A stretch of 64,000 bases of DNA, from positions 8,370,001-8,434,000 of the forward strand of contig NZ_CP114283.1 in the NCBI RefSeq assembly GCF_027107535.1. The letters are read 5' to 3'. The position numbers and the translations under genes are program-made. This DNA is from Streptomyces aurantiacus. Its GTDB lineage: Bacteria > Actinomycetota > Actinomycetes > Streptomycetales > Streptomycetaceae. The notes beneath the pieces were generated by a model. The model ran no database searches. It saw nothing but the letters and a program-made list of their open reading frames with translations, and was not told where the DNA came from. Shown in pieces: positions 1 through 7,958 of the stretch (position 1 is the stretch's first letter; each line of letters starts with the position of its first letter).

Positions 1-1530
1 GCCGACCCGGTGCGGCAGGAACCGGGACGGGTTGCTGCCGCCGCGCCGGTAGCGGCGGGTCAACGACTCGTCGATGCCTGCGCGCAGCGCGGCACGCTCG
101 TCGTCGGACATCGCCAGGTCGTCGACGATCTCGTGCGTCATCCTGGTCACGCCGGCCAGGACCCCGGCCTCCTCCAGGTGCTGGCTGCCGTCCGGGGTGT
201 AACCGACCACGAAGGAGCAGCGGTCGGTGTCGCCGCGGCGGACCCCGTCGAGCGCCTGGACCATGCTGTGGCGGAGCCACCGGGTGGTGTACTCCTGCTC
301 GTCGGGGCCCCCTTCCATACCGTCCAGGGCGCCGTCGGCGGGCTGGAAGCCGGTGATGAACACACAGCGGTCGGCGTACGCCTTGTCCTCGGCGGCCGTG
401 TCCGCCGAGTGGAAGCTCCGGTGCTGCCAGCGGTCCTCGGGGACCTCGACGAACAGTTCGTCCCCCGTCATGCGGAGCTTCCAGAACTCCTCCGGGCTGT
501 TCGCCCCGGCGACGGCGAGGCCCATGCCGACGACGGCGATCGAGTCGTCCCCGAACTCCGCCTCGGCGAAGGGCACTTCGGCTGCCGCCACGGGCTCCAA
601 GGGCTCCACGGGCGTCTCGGCCACGGCTTCGACGCGCCGCACCGAGGCCGGCTCCGGCACGGCAGCCGGCTGGGCCGGGGACAGCGCGGCGGGATCCGGA
701 GCAGGCCGGGCCTGCGCCGTCGGCTGCTCCTCCGGCGCGGCGGGAGGCGCGGCGGGAGGCGAGAGCAGGGCGGCGCCCAGCGTGAGGCCGCCGTCGGCGA
801 GGATGACCTGGCCGGTGATCCAGCGGGCGTCGTCGGAGGCGAGGAAGGCCACCACGGTGGCGAACTCCTCCGGTGTGCCGAGCCGCCCCCAGGGGGTGGC
901 CCGCGCGATGACGTCCTGCATCTGGGCCGCTTGGGGGAACTTGTCCGCCACCTCGCTGCTCAGCATGGCGGCGGACGCCGTGTTGACCCGGATGCCGAGC
1001 GGTGCCAGCTCCACGGCCAGGTACCGGGCCGCGGCCTCGGCCGCGGCCTTCGCCGGCGCGCACGCCAGGTAGTTGGCCATCACCATCTGGGAGCCGCCGA
1101 GGGCGGAGACGGTGACGATCGAACCGCCACCGCCCCTGGCCATCAGCGGCGCGGCAGCGCGTGCGCAGCGCAGCCCGCCCTTGTAGTTGACCTCGATGGC
1201 CCTGTCGAGGTGCTCGTCGGTGATCTCGTCCAGCGGCAGCAGCGCGCCGTCGGCGGCGCTGTTGACGAGGATGTCGAGCCGGCCGTGCAGCCGGTCCGTC
1301 TCCGCGAACATCCGGTCGACCTGTTCCTGCCTGGCCACTGATCCACGGACCAGGTCGACCCGGTGGCCCTCGGCGGTCAGCTCGTCGCGGGTCGCCTTGG
1401 CCTGGTCGTGCGAGTGGAAGTAGTTGAGGACGATCGAGGCGCCGCGCGAGGCGAGTTCACGCGCGATGGCCTTGCCTATCCCTTTCGATCCGCCGGTGAC
1501 CAGGGCCACCTTGCCTGTGAGGTCTTTCAT
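1..1530 (-). CDS. FabL-type enoyl reductase fused to ketosynthase (partial, C-terminus outside window)
   Basis: ATG at 1530 with GAAGGG about 10 nt upstream; the frame is open to the left edge. Residues 1-250 are a short-chain dehydrogenase: nucleotide-binding VTGGSKGIG, SALGG, then NYLACAPAK, where Tyr and Lys are separated by six residues. That Y-x6-K spacing is known from the enoyl-ACP reductase FabL, not from ordinary ketoreductases (Y-x3-K); ADGG closes the domain. An Ala/Pro-rich linker (about 255-310) leads into a ketosynthase that starts with DSIAVVGMG and PEEFWKL. The catalytic Cys would lie outside the window. Inferred role: condensation and enoyl reduction with the adjacent AT-ACP protein. 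The fused order ER-KS is unusual. Domain calls are firm; substrate unknown. Confidence 0.85.
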   Translation of the reverse strand, partial: MKDLTGKVALVTGGSKGIGKAIARELASRGASIVLNYFHSHDQAKATRDELTAEGHRVDLVRGSVARQEQVDRMFAETDRLHGRLDILVNSAADGALLPLDEITDEHLDRAIEVNYKGGLRCARAAAPLMARGGGGSIVTVSALGGSQMVMANYLACAPAKAAAEAAARYLAVELAPLGIRVNTASAAMLSSEVADKFPQAAQMQDVIARATPWGRLGTPEEFATVVAFLASDDARWITGQVILADGGLTLGAALLSPPAAPPAAPEEQPTAQARPAPDPAALSPAQPAAVPEPASVRRVEAVAETPVEPLEPVAAAEVPFAEAEFGDDSIAVVGMGLAVAGANSPEEFWKLRMTGDELFVEVPEDRWQHRSFHSADTAAEDKAYADRCVFITGFQPADGALDGMEGGPDEQEYTTRWLRHSMVQALDGVRRGDTDRCSFVVGYTPDGSQHLEEAGVLAGVTRMTHEIVDDLAMSDDERAALRAGIDESLTRRYRRGGSNPSRFLPHRVG

Positions 1531-1595
1531 GGAACACGTGCCCTTCTGGAGCCGAGAGCGAGGGGAAGCCGGGAGGAAGTGAGGAAGCAGGGGGA

Positions 1596-1624
1596 AGCCG
1601 GCGGAACGAAGAGCCGGCGGAACG
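1596..1624. repeat. Short direct repeat AGCCGGCGGAACG x2
   Basis: Two identical 13-mers at 1596-1608 and 1612-1624 inside a purine-rich gap between the AT-ACP and ER-KS genes. No function is evident; probably slippage-prone spacer. Confidence 0.6.
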
Positions 1625-1653
1625 GGAGGCCGACAGCAGCCCCCTGCGCGCCG

Positions 1654-3153
1654 TCAGCCGGCCGCGACGGCCTCCCGGCCGGACAGCTCCGCGAGCACGA
1701 AGTCGACGATCTTGTCCATGGTGTTGTAGTTCTCCAGGCGGAAGCCGGCCTCCCGTGTGGGCAGGCCGTATCGCTTGGAGGCGCGGGAGAGCAGCTCGAC
1801 CTGCTTGACCGAGTCGACCCCCAGTTCGGCCTCCAGTTGCACGCCGTCCTCGAAGACCTCCTCCGGGTACTCCAGCGCCTCGGCGTACAGGGTCCGCAGT
1901 TCGGCGTGGATCTCCGCACGGTCCGGTGCCTCGGCGGACGGCGCCGGCGAGGAAGGAGCCGGTGCGGCAGGAGTGGTCGCGCCGGTGCCGGGCGAGGGTG
2001 CCTGCGCCGCCGGCTCCGGGGTGAAGTCGCCCAGGTCGTCGGCGATGCGCCGGAGCACCTCGTCGCCGTGCCGGGCCCAGTACGCCTCGAACACGCCGGC
2101 AGGCACGGTGGGGGCCAGCAGTTCGGCGAGGCCCGGGGCCCTGGTCGCACCGGCCAGACCGGCGTCCCTCAGGACCCGCAGGGTGGCGTCCAGTGCGAGG
2201 CCGCCGTCGCCGTCGACCGCGAGTGACGGCAGGGCGCGTACGTCCGAGCCCTTGGTCAGCCGGACGACGAGCTTGGACAGCGCGGCCCGCCCGCCCGCTT
2301 CCACGAACGTGTGGACACCGGCGGCCTGCAGGTGGCGCACGGCGGCGGCGAACCGCACCGGGGTGACGAAGTGCTCGGCGAGACGGTCGGCCAACGCGTC
2401 GTCGGGCTCGTAGTACCGCTGGAGGATCGGCGAGTACACCAGGCGCTGCAGCGGGTGCTGGTCCAGCTTGCCGACGTAGGCGGCGAATTCGGGTACGGCG
2501 GGGGCGAGAGCCGGAGTGTGGAAGGGGAAGGGGGCGTCGATCTCGATGGCGCCGATGCCCAGTTGCCCGGCGATCGCGATCACCCGGTCGAGAATCTCGC
2601 CCGGGCCGCTCACCACGGTCTGCTCGTCGTGGTTCTCGGTGGCGACGGCCAGCATCGGGTCGTCCAGCAGTTCCAGCAGGCGGCGGGACCTTTCGGCGCC
2701 TGCGGACAGCGCCACCATGCGGCCCTCGACGCCGTTCTGCCGCTGGATGACCGCCACGCGCTGGGCGACGATCCGCACCCCGTCCTCGACGGAGAACGCC
2801 CCGGCGGCGACCAGTGCGGTGATCTCGCCGAGGCTGTGGCCGACGAGGACGTCCGGACGTACCCCCTGGGCGTCCAGGATCTCGTACGCGGCCAGGCCGG
2901 CGGCGTAGATGGCCACCTGGGAGACCCAGGCATCGTCGTCGAGGAGTTCGCGCAGGTCCGTGGGGTGCGTCCCGAGGACCACGTCGGATATTCGGCGCGA
3001 GAACAGGCTCATGGTCTCCGCGTCGATACGCTCGAGGACCCCTCGGACCTGCGGGTACTTCTTCTCGGCCAGGCGCAGGGCCGCACTGTCGAAACCGCCC
3101 TGGCCGGGGAAGAGGAAGGTGGTGTGCAGGTCCGTCGACGTGTGGACGGTCAT
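1654..3153 (-). CDS. Acyltransferase-acyl carrier protein didomain (PUFA-synthase-like)
   Basis: 499 aa; ATG at 3153 with GGAGG upstream. Residues 13-330 are a FabD-type acyltransferase: FLFPGQGG near the start, nucleophile in GHSLGE (Ser107), FPFHTP (His212), and an Arg in the QR pair near 132 that normally holds the extender carboxylate. An Ala/Pro/Ser-rich linker (381-411) leads to an ACP with ELGVDSVKQVELL; Ser448 should carry phosphopantetheine. The DSVK signature resembles ACPs of polyunsaturated fatty acid synthases rather than modular PKS. Inferred: it loads a malonyl-type extender onto its own ACP and presents it to the neighbouring ketosynthase. The methylmalonyl-type YASH motif is absent. 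Confidence 0.88.
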   Translation of the reverse strand: MTVHTSTDLHTTFLFPGQGGFDSAALRLAEKKYPQVRGVLERIDAETMSLFSRRISDVVLGTHPTDLRELLDDDAWVSQVAIYAAGLAAYEILDAQGVRPDVLVGHSLGEITALVAAGAFSVEDGVRIVAQRVAVIQRQNGVEGRMVALSAGAERSRRLLELLDDPMLAVATENHDEQTVVSGPGEILDRVIAIAGQLGIGAIEIDAPFPFHTPALAPAVPEFAAYVGKLDQHPLQRLVYSPILQRYYEPDDALADRLAEHFVTPVRFAAAVRHLQAAGVHTFVEAGGRAALSKLVVRLTKGSDVRALPSLAVDGDGGLALDATLRVLRDAGLAGATRAPGLAELLAPTVPAGVFEAYWARHGDEVLRRIADDLGDFTPEPAAQAPSPGTGATTPAAPAPSSPAPSAEAPDRAEIHAELRTLYAEALEYPEEVFEDGVQLEAELGVDSVKQVELLSRASKRYGLPTREAGFRLENYNTMDKIVDFVLAELSGREAVAAG

Positions 3154-3222
3154 GGTGGTGCCTCCAAGCTGGTGGTGCGGATCGGATGAGGGCGAAGGGG
3201 AGGATGAGGGAAAGGGCGAGGG

Positions 3223-4572
3223 TCAGGCCAGGTACTGGCCCATGGGGCCGAGGTTCTTGGCCACCAGCCGGTCGGCGGTACGGGTCGCCCCGGGGATGTG
3301 CCGGGGCGCGCCGCGGGCCAGCCAGCGCACCATGCGCAGCTTCCAGCCCGGCCCGTTGCCCGGCTCCAGATGGTCGAGCAGGGCGTGGACGCTGGCCGGC
3401 GAGTAGAACTCCGCCGGGTGGATCATCGTGGCGAACATGCCGACCATCGCGCGGCCGTGTGTGGGGCTGCGGTTCATGGCCCGGATGAACGCCAGTTCCT
3501 CGCGCGAGTGGTCCGCGATCGTCGCGTGGTCCCGGGTGTAGCGGTAATGGCCGGTGACCAGGTCGTCGCGTTCGCGGGCGTAGCGGGCGAGCGCGGCCGG
3601 GAGCGGTTCGCTGCCGGAGAGGCCCGACCCGATGGCGGCGGCGAGGAGTTCGGCGCCGCGCAGCCCGTCGGTGATCCCGGCGGCGGTGATCGGGTCCCGG
3701 GTGTAGCCGGCGTCTCCGGCCAACGCCCAGCCGGGGCCGTGCGAGCGGCGCAGGAAGTTGGGTACGGACCCGGTCATCCAGCGGTCGACGCGCTTGGTCG
3801 TGCGCAGCAGATCGGCCCGCTCGGGATCCACCTCGTCGAACGCGGAGATGACCGTACGGTCGCGGTCCTCGTCGCTCGTCGCCTTGAAGTCGGCCACCGG
3901 CAGAGCCACTCCCACGATGGTCAGCCCGTCGTGGGTCGGCCAGGTGAACGCGTGCTTGCCGGCCTGACGGTAGGTGCGGACCCGTCCGTCGTGCGGCAGT
4001 CCCTCCCAGTACGACCAGTGGCTCTTGTTGAGGACCGGGTGCGCGTCGTACTTCGGCGCGTCCACCAGCCTGGCCAGGGTCGAGTTGGAGCCGTCGGCCC
4101 CCACCACGACCGGGGCGTGTTCGACGACGGGGGTGCGGTTCGCCGTCTCCCCCCGCACACCGGTGACCGTGCCCGCGTCGTCGGTGATCAGCTCCCGGAC
4201 CGAGACGCCGGTACGCAGTTCCGCCCCGGCCCTGACCGCGGCGTCCAGCAGGATCTGGTCGAGCCTGGCGCGCTCCGGGGAGTACGCCTCGCCCACCCCG
4301 TCCACGGCGGGCAGCCGGGCCATCAGCTCCACCGGGCCGCTGCGCAGGCCGTACTCGGTGATGGGCGGGCAGCCGGTGGCCGTCAGCTCGTCGAGCAGAC
4401 CCCAGCGCTTGAGCCGGAGTATGCCCGGCGGGTGGATCAGGTTGGTCGCCGCCGCCTTGCCGCCCGGAAACACGGCCCGGTCGAGCAACAGCACCTTGTG
4501 GCCTGCCCGGGACAGCAGCATGGCCGTGGCAGCGCCGCTGATCCGTGCGCCGACAACTATTGCGTCGTACAT
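3223..4572 (-). CDS. FAD-dependent oxidoreductase / monooxygenase-like
   Basis: 449 aa, ATG at 4572 after an AGGGAG ribosome site. The N-terminus YDAIVVGARISGAATAML is an FAD-binding Rossmann strand of the aromatic-hydroxylase/geranylgeranyl-reductase superfamily. VVGADGSNS is the DG motif and ALAGDAGY with DPITAAGI is the GD motif that contacts FAD ribityl and pyrophosphate. Members hydroxylate, epoxidise or reduce small molecules in the cytoplasm. It sits between the MFS exporter and the AT-ACP gene, so a tailoring step on the cluster product is inferred. A reductase role on polyene chains is equally possible; the sequence alone does not decide. Confidence 0.82.
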   Translation of the reverse strand: MYDAIVVGARISGAATAMLLSRAGHKVLLLDRAVFPGGKAAATNLIHPPGILRLKRWGLLDELTATGCPPITEYGLRSGPVELMARLPAVDGVGEAYSPERARLDQILLDAAVRAGAELRTGVSVRELITDDAGTVTGVRGETANRTPVVEHAPVVVGADGSNSTLARLVDAPKYDAHPVLNKSHWSYWEGLPHDGRVRTYRQAGKHAFTWPTHDGLTIVGVALPVADFKATSDEDRDRTVISAFDEVDPERADLLRTTKRVDRWMTGSVPNFLRRSHGPGWALAGDAGYTRDPITAAGITDGLRGAELLAAAIGSGLSGSEPLPAALARYARERDDLVTGHYRYTRDHATIADHSREELAFIRAMNRSPTHGRAMVGMFATMIHPAEFYSPASVHALLDHLEPGNGPGWKLRMVRWLARGAPRHIPGATRTADRLVAKNLGPMGQYLA

Positions 4573-4662
4573 CTCGACTCCCTGCCACTGGCTGGTCGAC
4601 TGTCGGGCGAATGCGTACGGTCCGGGTCCTTGCCCAGGGCGGCCGAGGGCTCCGGGCGGCTG

Positions 4663-6171
4663 TCAGCGCTGCGAGGGCTCGAGCACGTCAGCCGGGTCGG
4701 TCGGGTCCGACGGGCCGGCCGGGTCCGTCCTCCCGGTGTCCGGGCGCTCCCCGTCCCGTTCTTCCTGTTCTTCCTGCCACGCGTCGTTCTGCTCCCTGGA
4801 CCGGCGCGGTGCGGCGAGGATGGCGAGGCAGCCGAGGGCGGCGATCGCGGCGCCGACCCAGGTGGCCGGGACCAGGCCGTCCACGAAGGTCTGCGGCGAG
4901 CCGTAGCCGCCCTGGGCGGTGAACACCGACATCAGCACGGCCACGCCGAGCACACCGCCGAGCTCCCTGAAGGTGTTGTTGGCTCCGGAGGCGATGCCCT
5001 GGTCACGGGGGGCGACGATGTTCATGGCCATCTCGGCGACGGGGGCGAAGAACAGCCCGAGTCCGATGCCGCCGAGCACCAGCCCGGGAACCTGGTCGGC
5101 GTAGTCGGTGTTCACCTCGGTCACCAGGGCGAGCCAGCCGAGGCCGACCGCCTCGAACAGCAGACCCGTGGCGACCACCAGCCGGTTGCCCAGCCGCCCG
5201 GTGAGCAGGGCGGTGAACGGGGCGACCAGGACCGGCATCGCGGTCCACGGCAGCATCCGCACCCCCGCTTCGAGCGGCGAGAAGCCCTGGATGTTCTGCA
5301 TGAACTGGGTCAGCAGGAACACCAGCCCGAACATGGCGGCGAACATCAGGAGGCTGGCCGAGTTGACGGCGCTGAACGAACGGCTGCGGAACAGCCGCAT
5401 CGGCAGCATCGGGTGGGGAGTGCGCAGCTCCCAGAGGACGAAGGCAGCGATGAGTGCCACTCCGCCGATCAGGTAGGTCAGCACCTCGCTGCTGGCCCAG
5501 CCGTGCTCGGTGGTCCGCACGAGGGCGTACACCACTCCGAACATGCCGAGGCTCAGCAGGACGGTGCCCGTCTTGTCGAGCGTGCTCTGTGGGTGCTTGC
5601 TCTCGGCGAGCTTCCACAGGCTGAGTGCCAGCACCACCACACCGATCGGCACGTTGACCCAGAAGATCCACTCCCAGGAGATCTTCTCGACGACGGCGCC
5701 GCCGATCAGCGGCCCGAGCGCGACAGCCAGTCCGCTCAGCGCACCCCAGATGCCCAGCGCGAGGGCACGCCGGCGGGGCGGCACCGCGACGGTCAGCAGG
5801 GTCAGCGTCAGCGGCATGACGATGGCGGCGCCGAAGCCCTGCACGGCACGGGCGATGATCAGCTGTTGGGAGGTGTCGGCGAGGGCGCAGGCCGCCGACG
5901 CCGCGGTGAAGACGACAAGTCCCGCCACGAACATCCGGCGGCGGCCGAAGCGGTCACCGGCCGCCGCACCGGCCATCAGGAAGACGGCGAAGGACAGGGT
6001 GTAGGCGTTCACCGTCCATTCCAGGTCCTGCGGGCTCGTGTCGAGCGACTCCTGGATGGCGGGCAGAGCGGTGATGACGACGAGGTTGTCCAACGCCGCC
6101 ATGAAGACCGCGAGTCCGGTCACGATCAGGGTCCATACGGAATGACCGCGAGAACTGGACCGACTCGACAT
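4663..6171 (-). CDS. MFS transporter, DHA2 (EmrB/QacA) family
   Basis: About 502 aa. ATG at 6171 is chosen because GGAGGG lies 8 nt upstream; a longer frame exists but its extra residues are low-complexity. The protein starts with MSSRSSSRGHSVWTLIV and has many hydrophobic helices, consistent with the 14-helix DHA2 type. Visible motifs: ALDNLVVITALP in helix 1, GDRFGRRRMF (motif A), and ARAVQGFGAA. The C-terminal tail is charged and Asp/Pro/Glu-rich. Known relatives are proton-driven exporters of drugs and natural products; position in the cluster suggests product export or self-resistance. Confidence 0.9.
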   Translation of the reverse strand: MSSRSSSRGHSVWTLIVTGLAVFMAALDNLVVITALPAIQESLDTSPQDLEWTVNAYTLSFAVFLMAGAAAGDRFGRRRMFVAGLVVFTAASAACALADTSQQLIIARAVQGFGAAIVMPLTLTLLTVAVPPRRRALALGIWGALSGLAVALGPLIGGAVVEKISWEWIFWVNVPIGVVVLALSLWKLAESKHPQSTLDKTGTVLLSLGMFGVVYALVRTTEHGWASSEVLTYLIGGVALIAAFVLWELRTPHPMLPMRLFRSRSFSAVNSASLLMFAAMFGLVFLLTQFMQNIQGFSPLEAGVRMLPWTAMPVLVAPFTALLTGRLGNRLVVATGLLFEAVGLGWLALVTEVNTDYADQVPGLVLGGIGLGLFFAPVAEMAMNIVAPRDQGIASGANNTFRELGGVLGVAVLMSVFTAQGGYGSPQTFVDGLVPATWVGAAIAALGCLAILAAPRRSREQNDAWQEEQEERDGERPDTGRTDPAGPSDPTDPADVLEPSQR

Positions 6172-6250
6172 GGAAAGCCCTCCGAAGGCTGGGTGGTGGG
6201 GGGTGCGGGACGTGGGGGGGGGCGGGACAGGGTGCGCGCGGCACGGACGG

Positions 6251-7540
6251 CTACGCCGGGTGCGGCACGTTGATCGCGTCGAGCTCGTCGAGGGCCTCAC
6301 GCCACAAGGCGGCCAGCCGCTGGGCGTCCGGCAGCCTGCGGTCGTACAGGAAACTCACCTGGACCCGCGAGCCGCAGGACAGCAGCGTCACCGACAGGGC
6401 GTTGCCCGGCAGCAGCACACCGAGCGGAATCGCATCCACGACCTGGTCGCCGCGGAAGGAAAGAGAGGCGGGCAGAAGGTAGTTGGAGGCGTACAGCGGG
6501 GACGAGCGGGGGCTGAGCAGTCGCCTCACGGTCCAGCGGATCAGGGCTGCCGGCAGCAGGGCGATCAGCGCCCTGCTGGCCGGCCGCAGACCGTTGGAAC
6601 GCATCCGCTGGGTGCTGCCGACGAGCTGCGCGAACGCCTCGGCGGGCGGCAGTTCCTGGCTGGGCAGTGTGACGACCGCCGTCGTGAGGTGGTTGCCGAC
6701 GGCGTCCTCCTCACCGTCCTGCCGGGTACTCAGCGGCATCCGCACCGGTACGGGCGACGCGCGGAACACCGAGCGCGCGTCGCGGCGGCCGTCGCCCGTC
6801 GCGCTCCAGGCGGACAGCGCGCCCCACAGCGCCATGAGGAAGGCGTCGTTGACGGTGCCGCCGAATCCCCTTCCCAGTTCGCTCAGTTCGCGCCGGGTCG
6901 CACTCGTACTGCACATGGCCAGGTTCTCCGGACCGGGGTACGTCCTGGGCCAGAGCCGGCCGGGCGCCAGCCCCCGCACCATGCCGGCGCCCACGCTGAG
7001 CGTGCCGTGCAGCAGCTCCAACGGCCCGGCGGTGCACACCGGTCCCGTGCGCAGCCCGTCCCGCTGCCCGTCCCGGGGTGTCGGCCCCGAGCGCGGAGTG
7101 CCGCCGAACAGGACGGCGGCGACGTGAGCCGCGCCCATCCCGTCCTCCAGGCCGTGGTGGACCCGGTAGCAGACGGCGTACTCACCGTCCGCGTATCCGT
7201 GGACGAGGCGGATCGACCACAGGGGGCCGCTCCCGCTCAGCGGCAGGCGCACCAGGGCCGTCAGCACCTCGTCCAGCGAGGTGCCGGCCGGGAGCTTCAT
7301 CTCCTGTACGTGGTCGCGCAGGTCGAAGCCTGCACTGGGGGCACGGAACGCGCCGCGCCTGCCGGTCACCGCCCGGTGGGTCAGCCGCGGCAGACCGGGC
7401 AGTCGCTCCGCCAGGTGGTCATGGAGCTCGTCCAGCGAGGGTGCCTCTCCACGGAACCGCAGGAACTGCCCTTGGGCCAGGCTGAGTTCGCGGTCCATGG
7501 CGAGGAAGACCTCGTCGATCGGGTTGAGTGGATGCTTCAC
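6251..7540 (-). CDS. WS/DGAT-type acyltransferase
   Basis: 429 aa from GTG at 7540, chosen because GGGAG sits about 6 nt upstream and the family's usual start (NPIDEVFLAMDR) follows directly; the frame is open further upstream but encodes low-complexity sequence. Residues 128-134 read HHGLEDG, matching the HHxxxDG active-site motif of wax ester synthase/diacylglycerol acyltransferases. These enzymes transfer a fatty acyl group from CoA to an alcohol or glyceride. Placed next to the carboxylase and the KS/AT-ACP genes, it probably esterifies the cluster's acyl product rather than making storage lipid, though storage triacylglycerol synthesis cannot be excluded. Confidence 0.85.
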   Translation of the reverse strand: MKHPLNPIDEVFLAMDRELSLAQGQFLRFRGEAPSLDELHDHLAERLPGLPRLTHRAVTGRRGAFRAPSAGFDLRDHVQEMKLPAGTSLDEVLTALVRLPLSGSGPLWSIRLVHGYADGEYAVCYRVHHGLEDGMGAAHVAAVLFGGTPRSGPTPRDGQRDGLRTGPVCTAGPLELLHGTLSVGAGMVRGLAPGRLWPRTYPGPENLAMCSTSATRRELSELGRGFGGTVNDAFLMALWGALSAWSATGDGRRDARSVFRASPVPVRMPLSTRQDGEEDAVGNHLTTAVVTLPSQELPPAEAFAQLVGSTQRMRSNGLRPASRALIALLPAALIRWTVRRLLSPRSSPLYASNYLLPASLSFRGDQVVDAIPLGVLLPGNALSVTLLSCGSRVQVSFLYDRRLPDAQRLAALWREALDELDAINVPHPA

Positions 7541-7673
7541 TATCGGCTCCCAGTCGATTGTGTCGGGGAAACCGGCGTCGGTACGGCACGCGGGTACGGT
7601 CCGGGGCTCGGCCCCATCCCCTGTCGGCCAGGGACGGGCGGGCCGCGGCCCCCGGCTGCTTTCGCGGGGCGGC

Positions 7674-7958
7674 TCATGACATGCCCCGGGCGCGGCCCGC
7701 GGGGCCCGGCCGGTGTCTGCCGGCGTCACGGCGCCAGGAGCCGGCCGGGCGGGTACGGCCGTCGCCGCCCCAACGCACGCCCACCGGGCCCGGCGCCGTC
7801 GGCGGCGCGGTGGTGTCCGCCTGCTGCGCCATGGCCCCCAGGACGGCGGTGACCGCGGCCAGTTCGAGATCGTCGGGACGCCCCCGCACCACCGTGAGCA
7901 TGGTGTCCGTGGTCTCCGTTGTACCCGTGCTGTCCGTGGTGTCCGCGGCGCCCGTCAT
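7674..7958 (-). CDS. Acyl-CoA carboxylase epsilon subunit
   Basis: 94 aa; its ATG overlaps the beta-subunit stop (ATGA at 7955-7958), so translation is coupled. The segment LTVVRGRPDDLELAAVTAVL is typical of the small actinobacterial epsilon subunits that bind and activate acyl-CoA carboxylase beta subunits; the rest is Pro/Arg-rich and poorly conserved. Inferred job: stabilise the cluster's own carboxyltransferase complex. Confidence 0.85.
   Translation of the reverse strand: MTGAADTTDSTGTTETTDTMLTVVRGRPDDLELAAVTAVLGAMAQQADTTAPPTAPGPVGVRWGGDGRTRPAGSWRRDAGRHRPGPAGRARGMS

Noticed and set aside
1457..4588. 1043-codon minus-strand frame across the ER-KS/AT-ACP/FAD genes
   Set aside because: Reads through three real genes in the wrong frame; Arg/Gly/Pro-rich without motifs.
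3298..6273. Very long open frame (about 990 codons) on the plus strand
   Set aside because: It is the mirror of the FAD oxidoreductase and MFS genes; low-complexity Gly/Arg/His-rich product without domains, a usual artefact of G+C-rich codon use.
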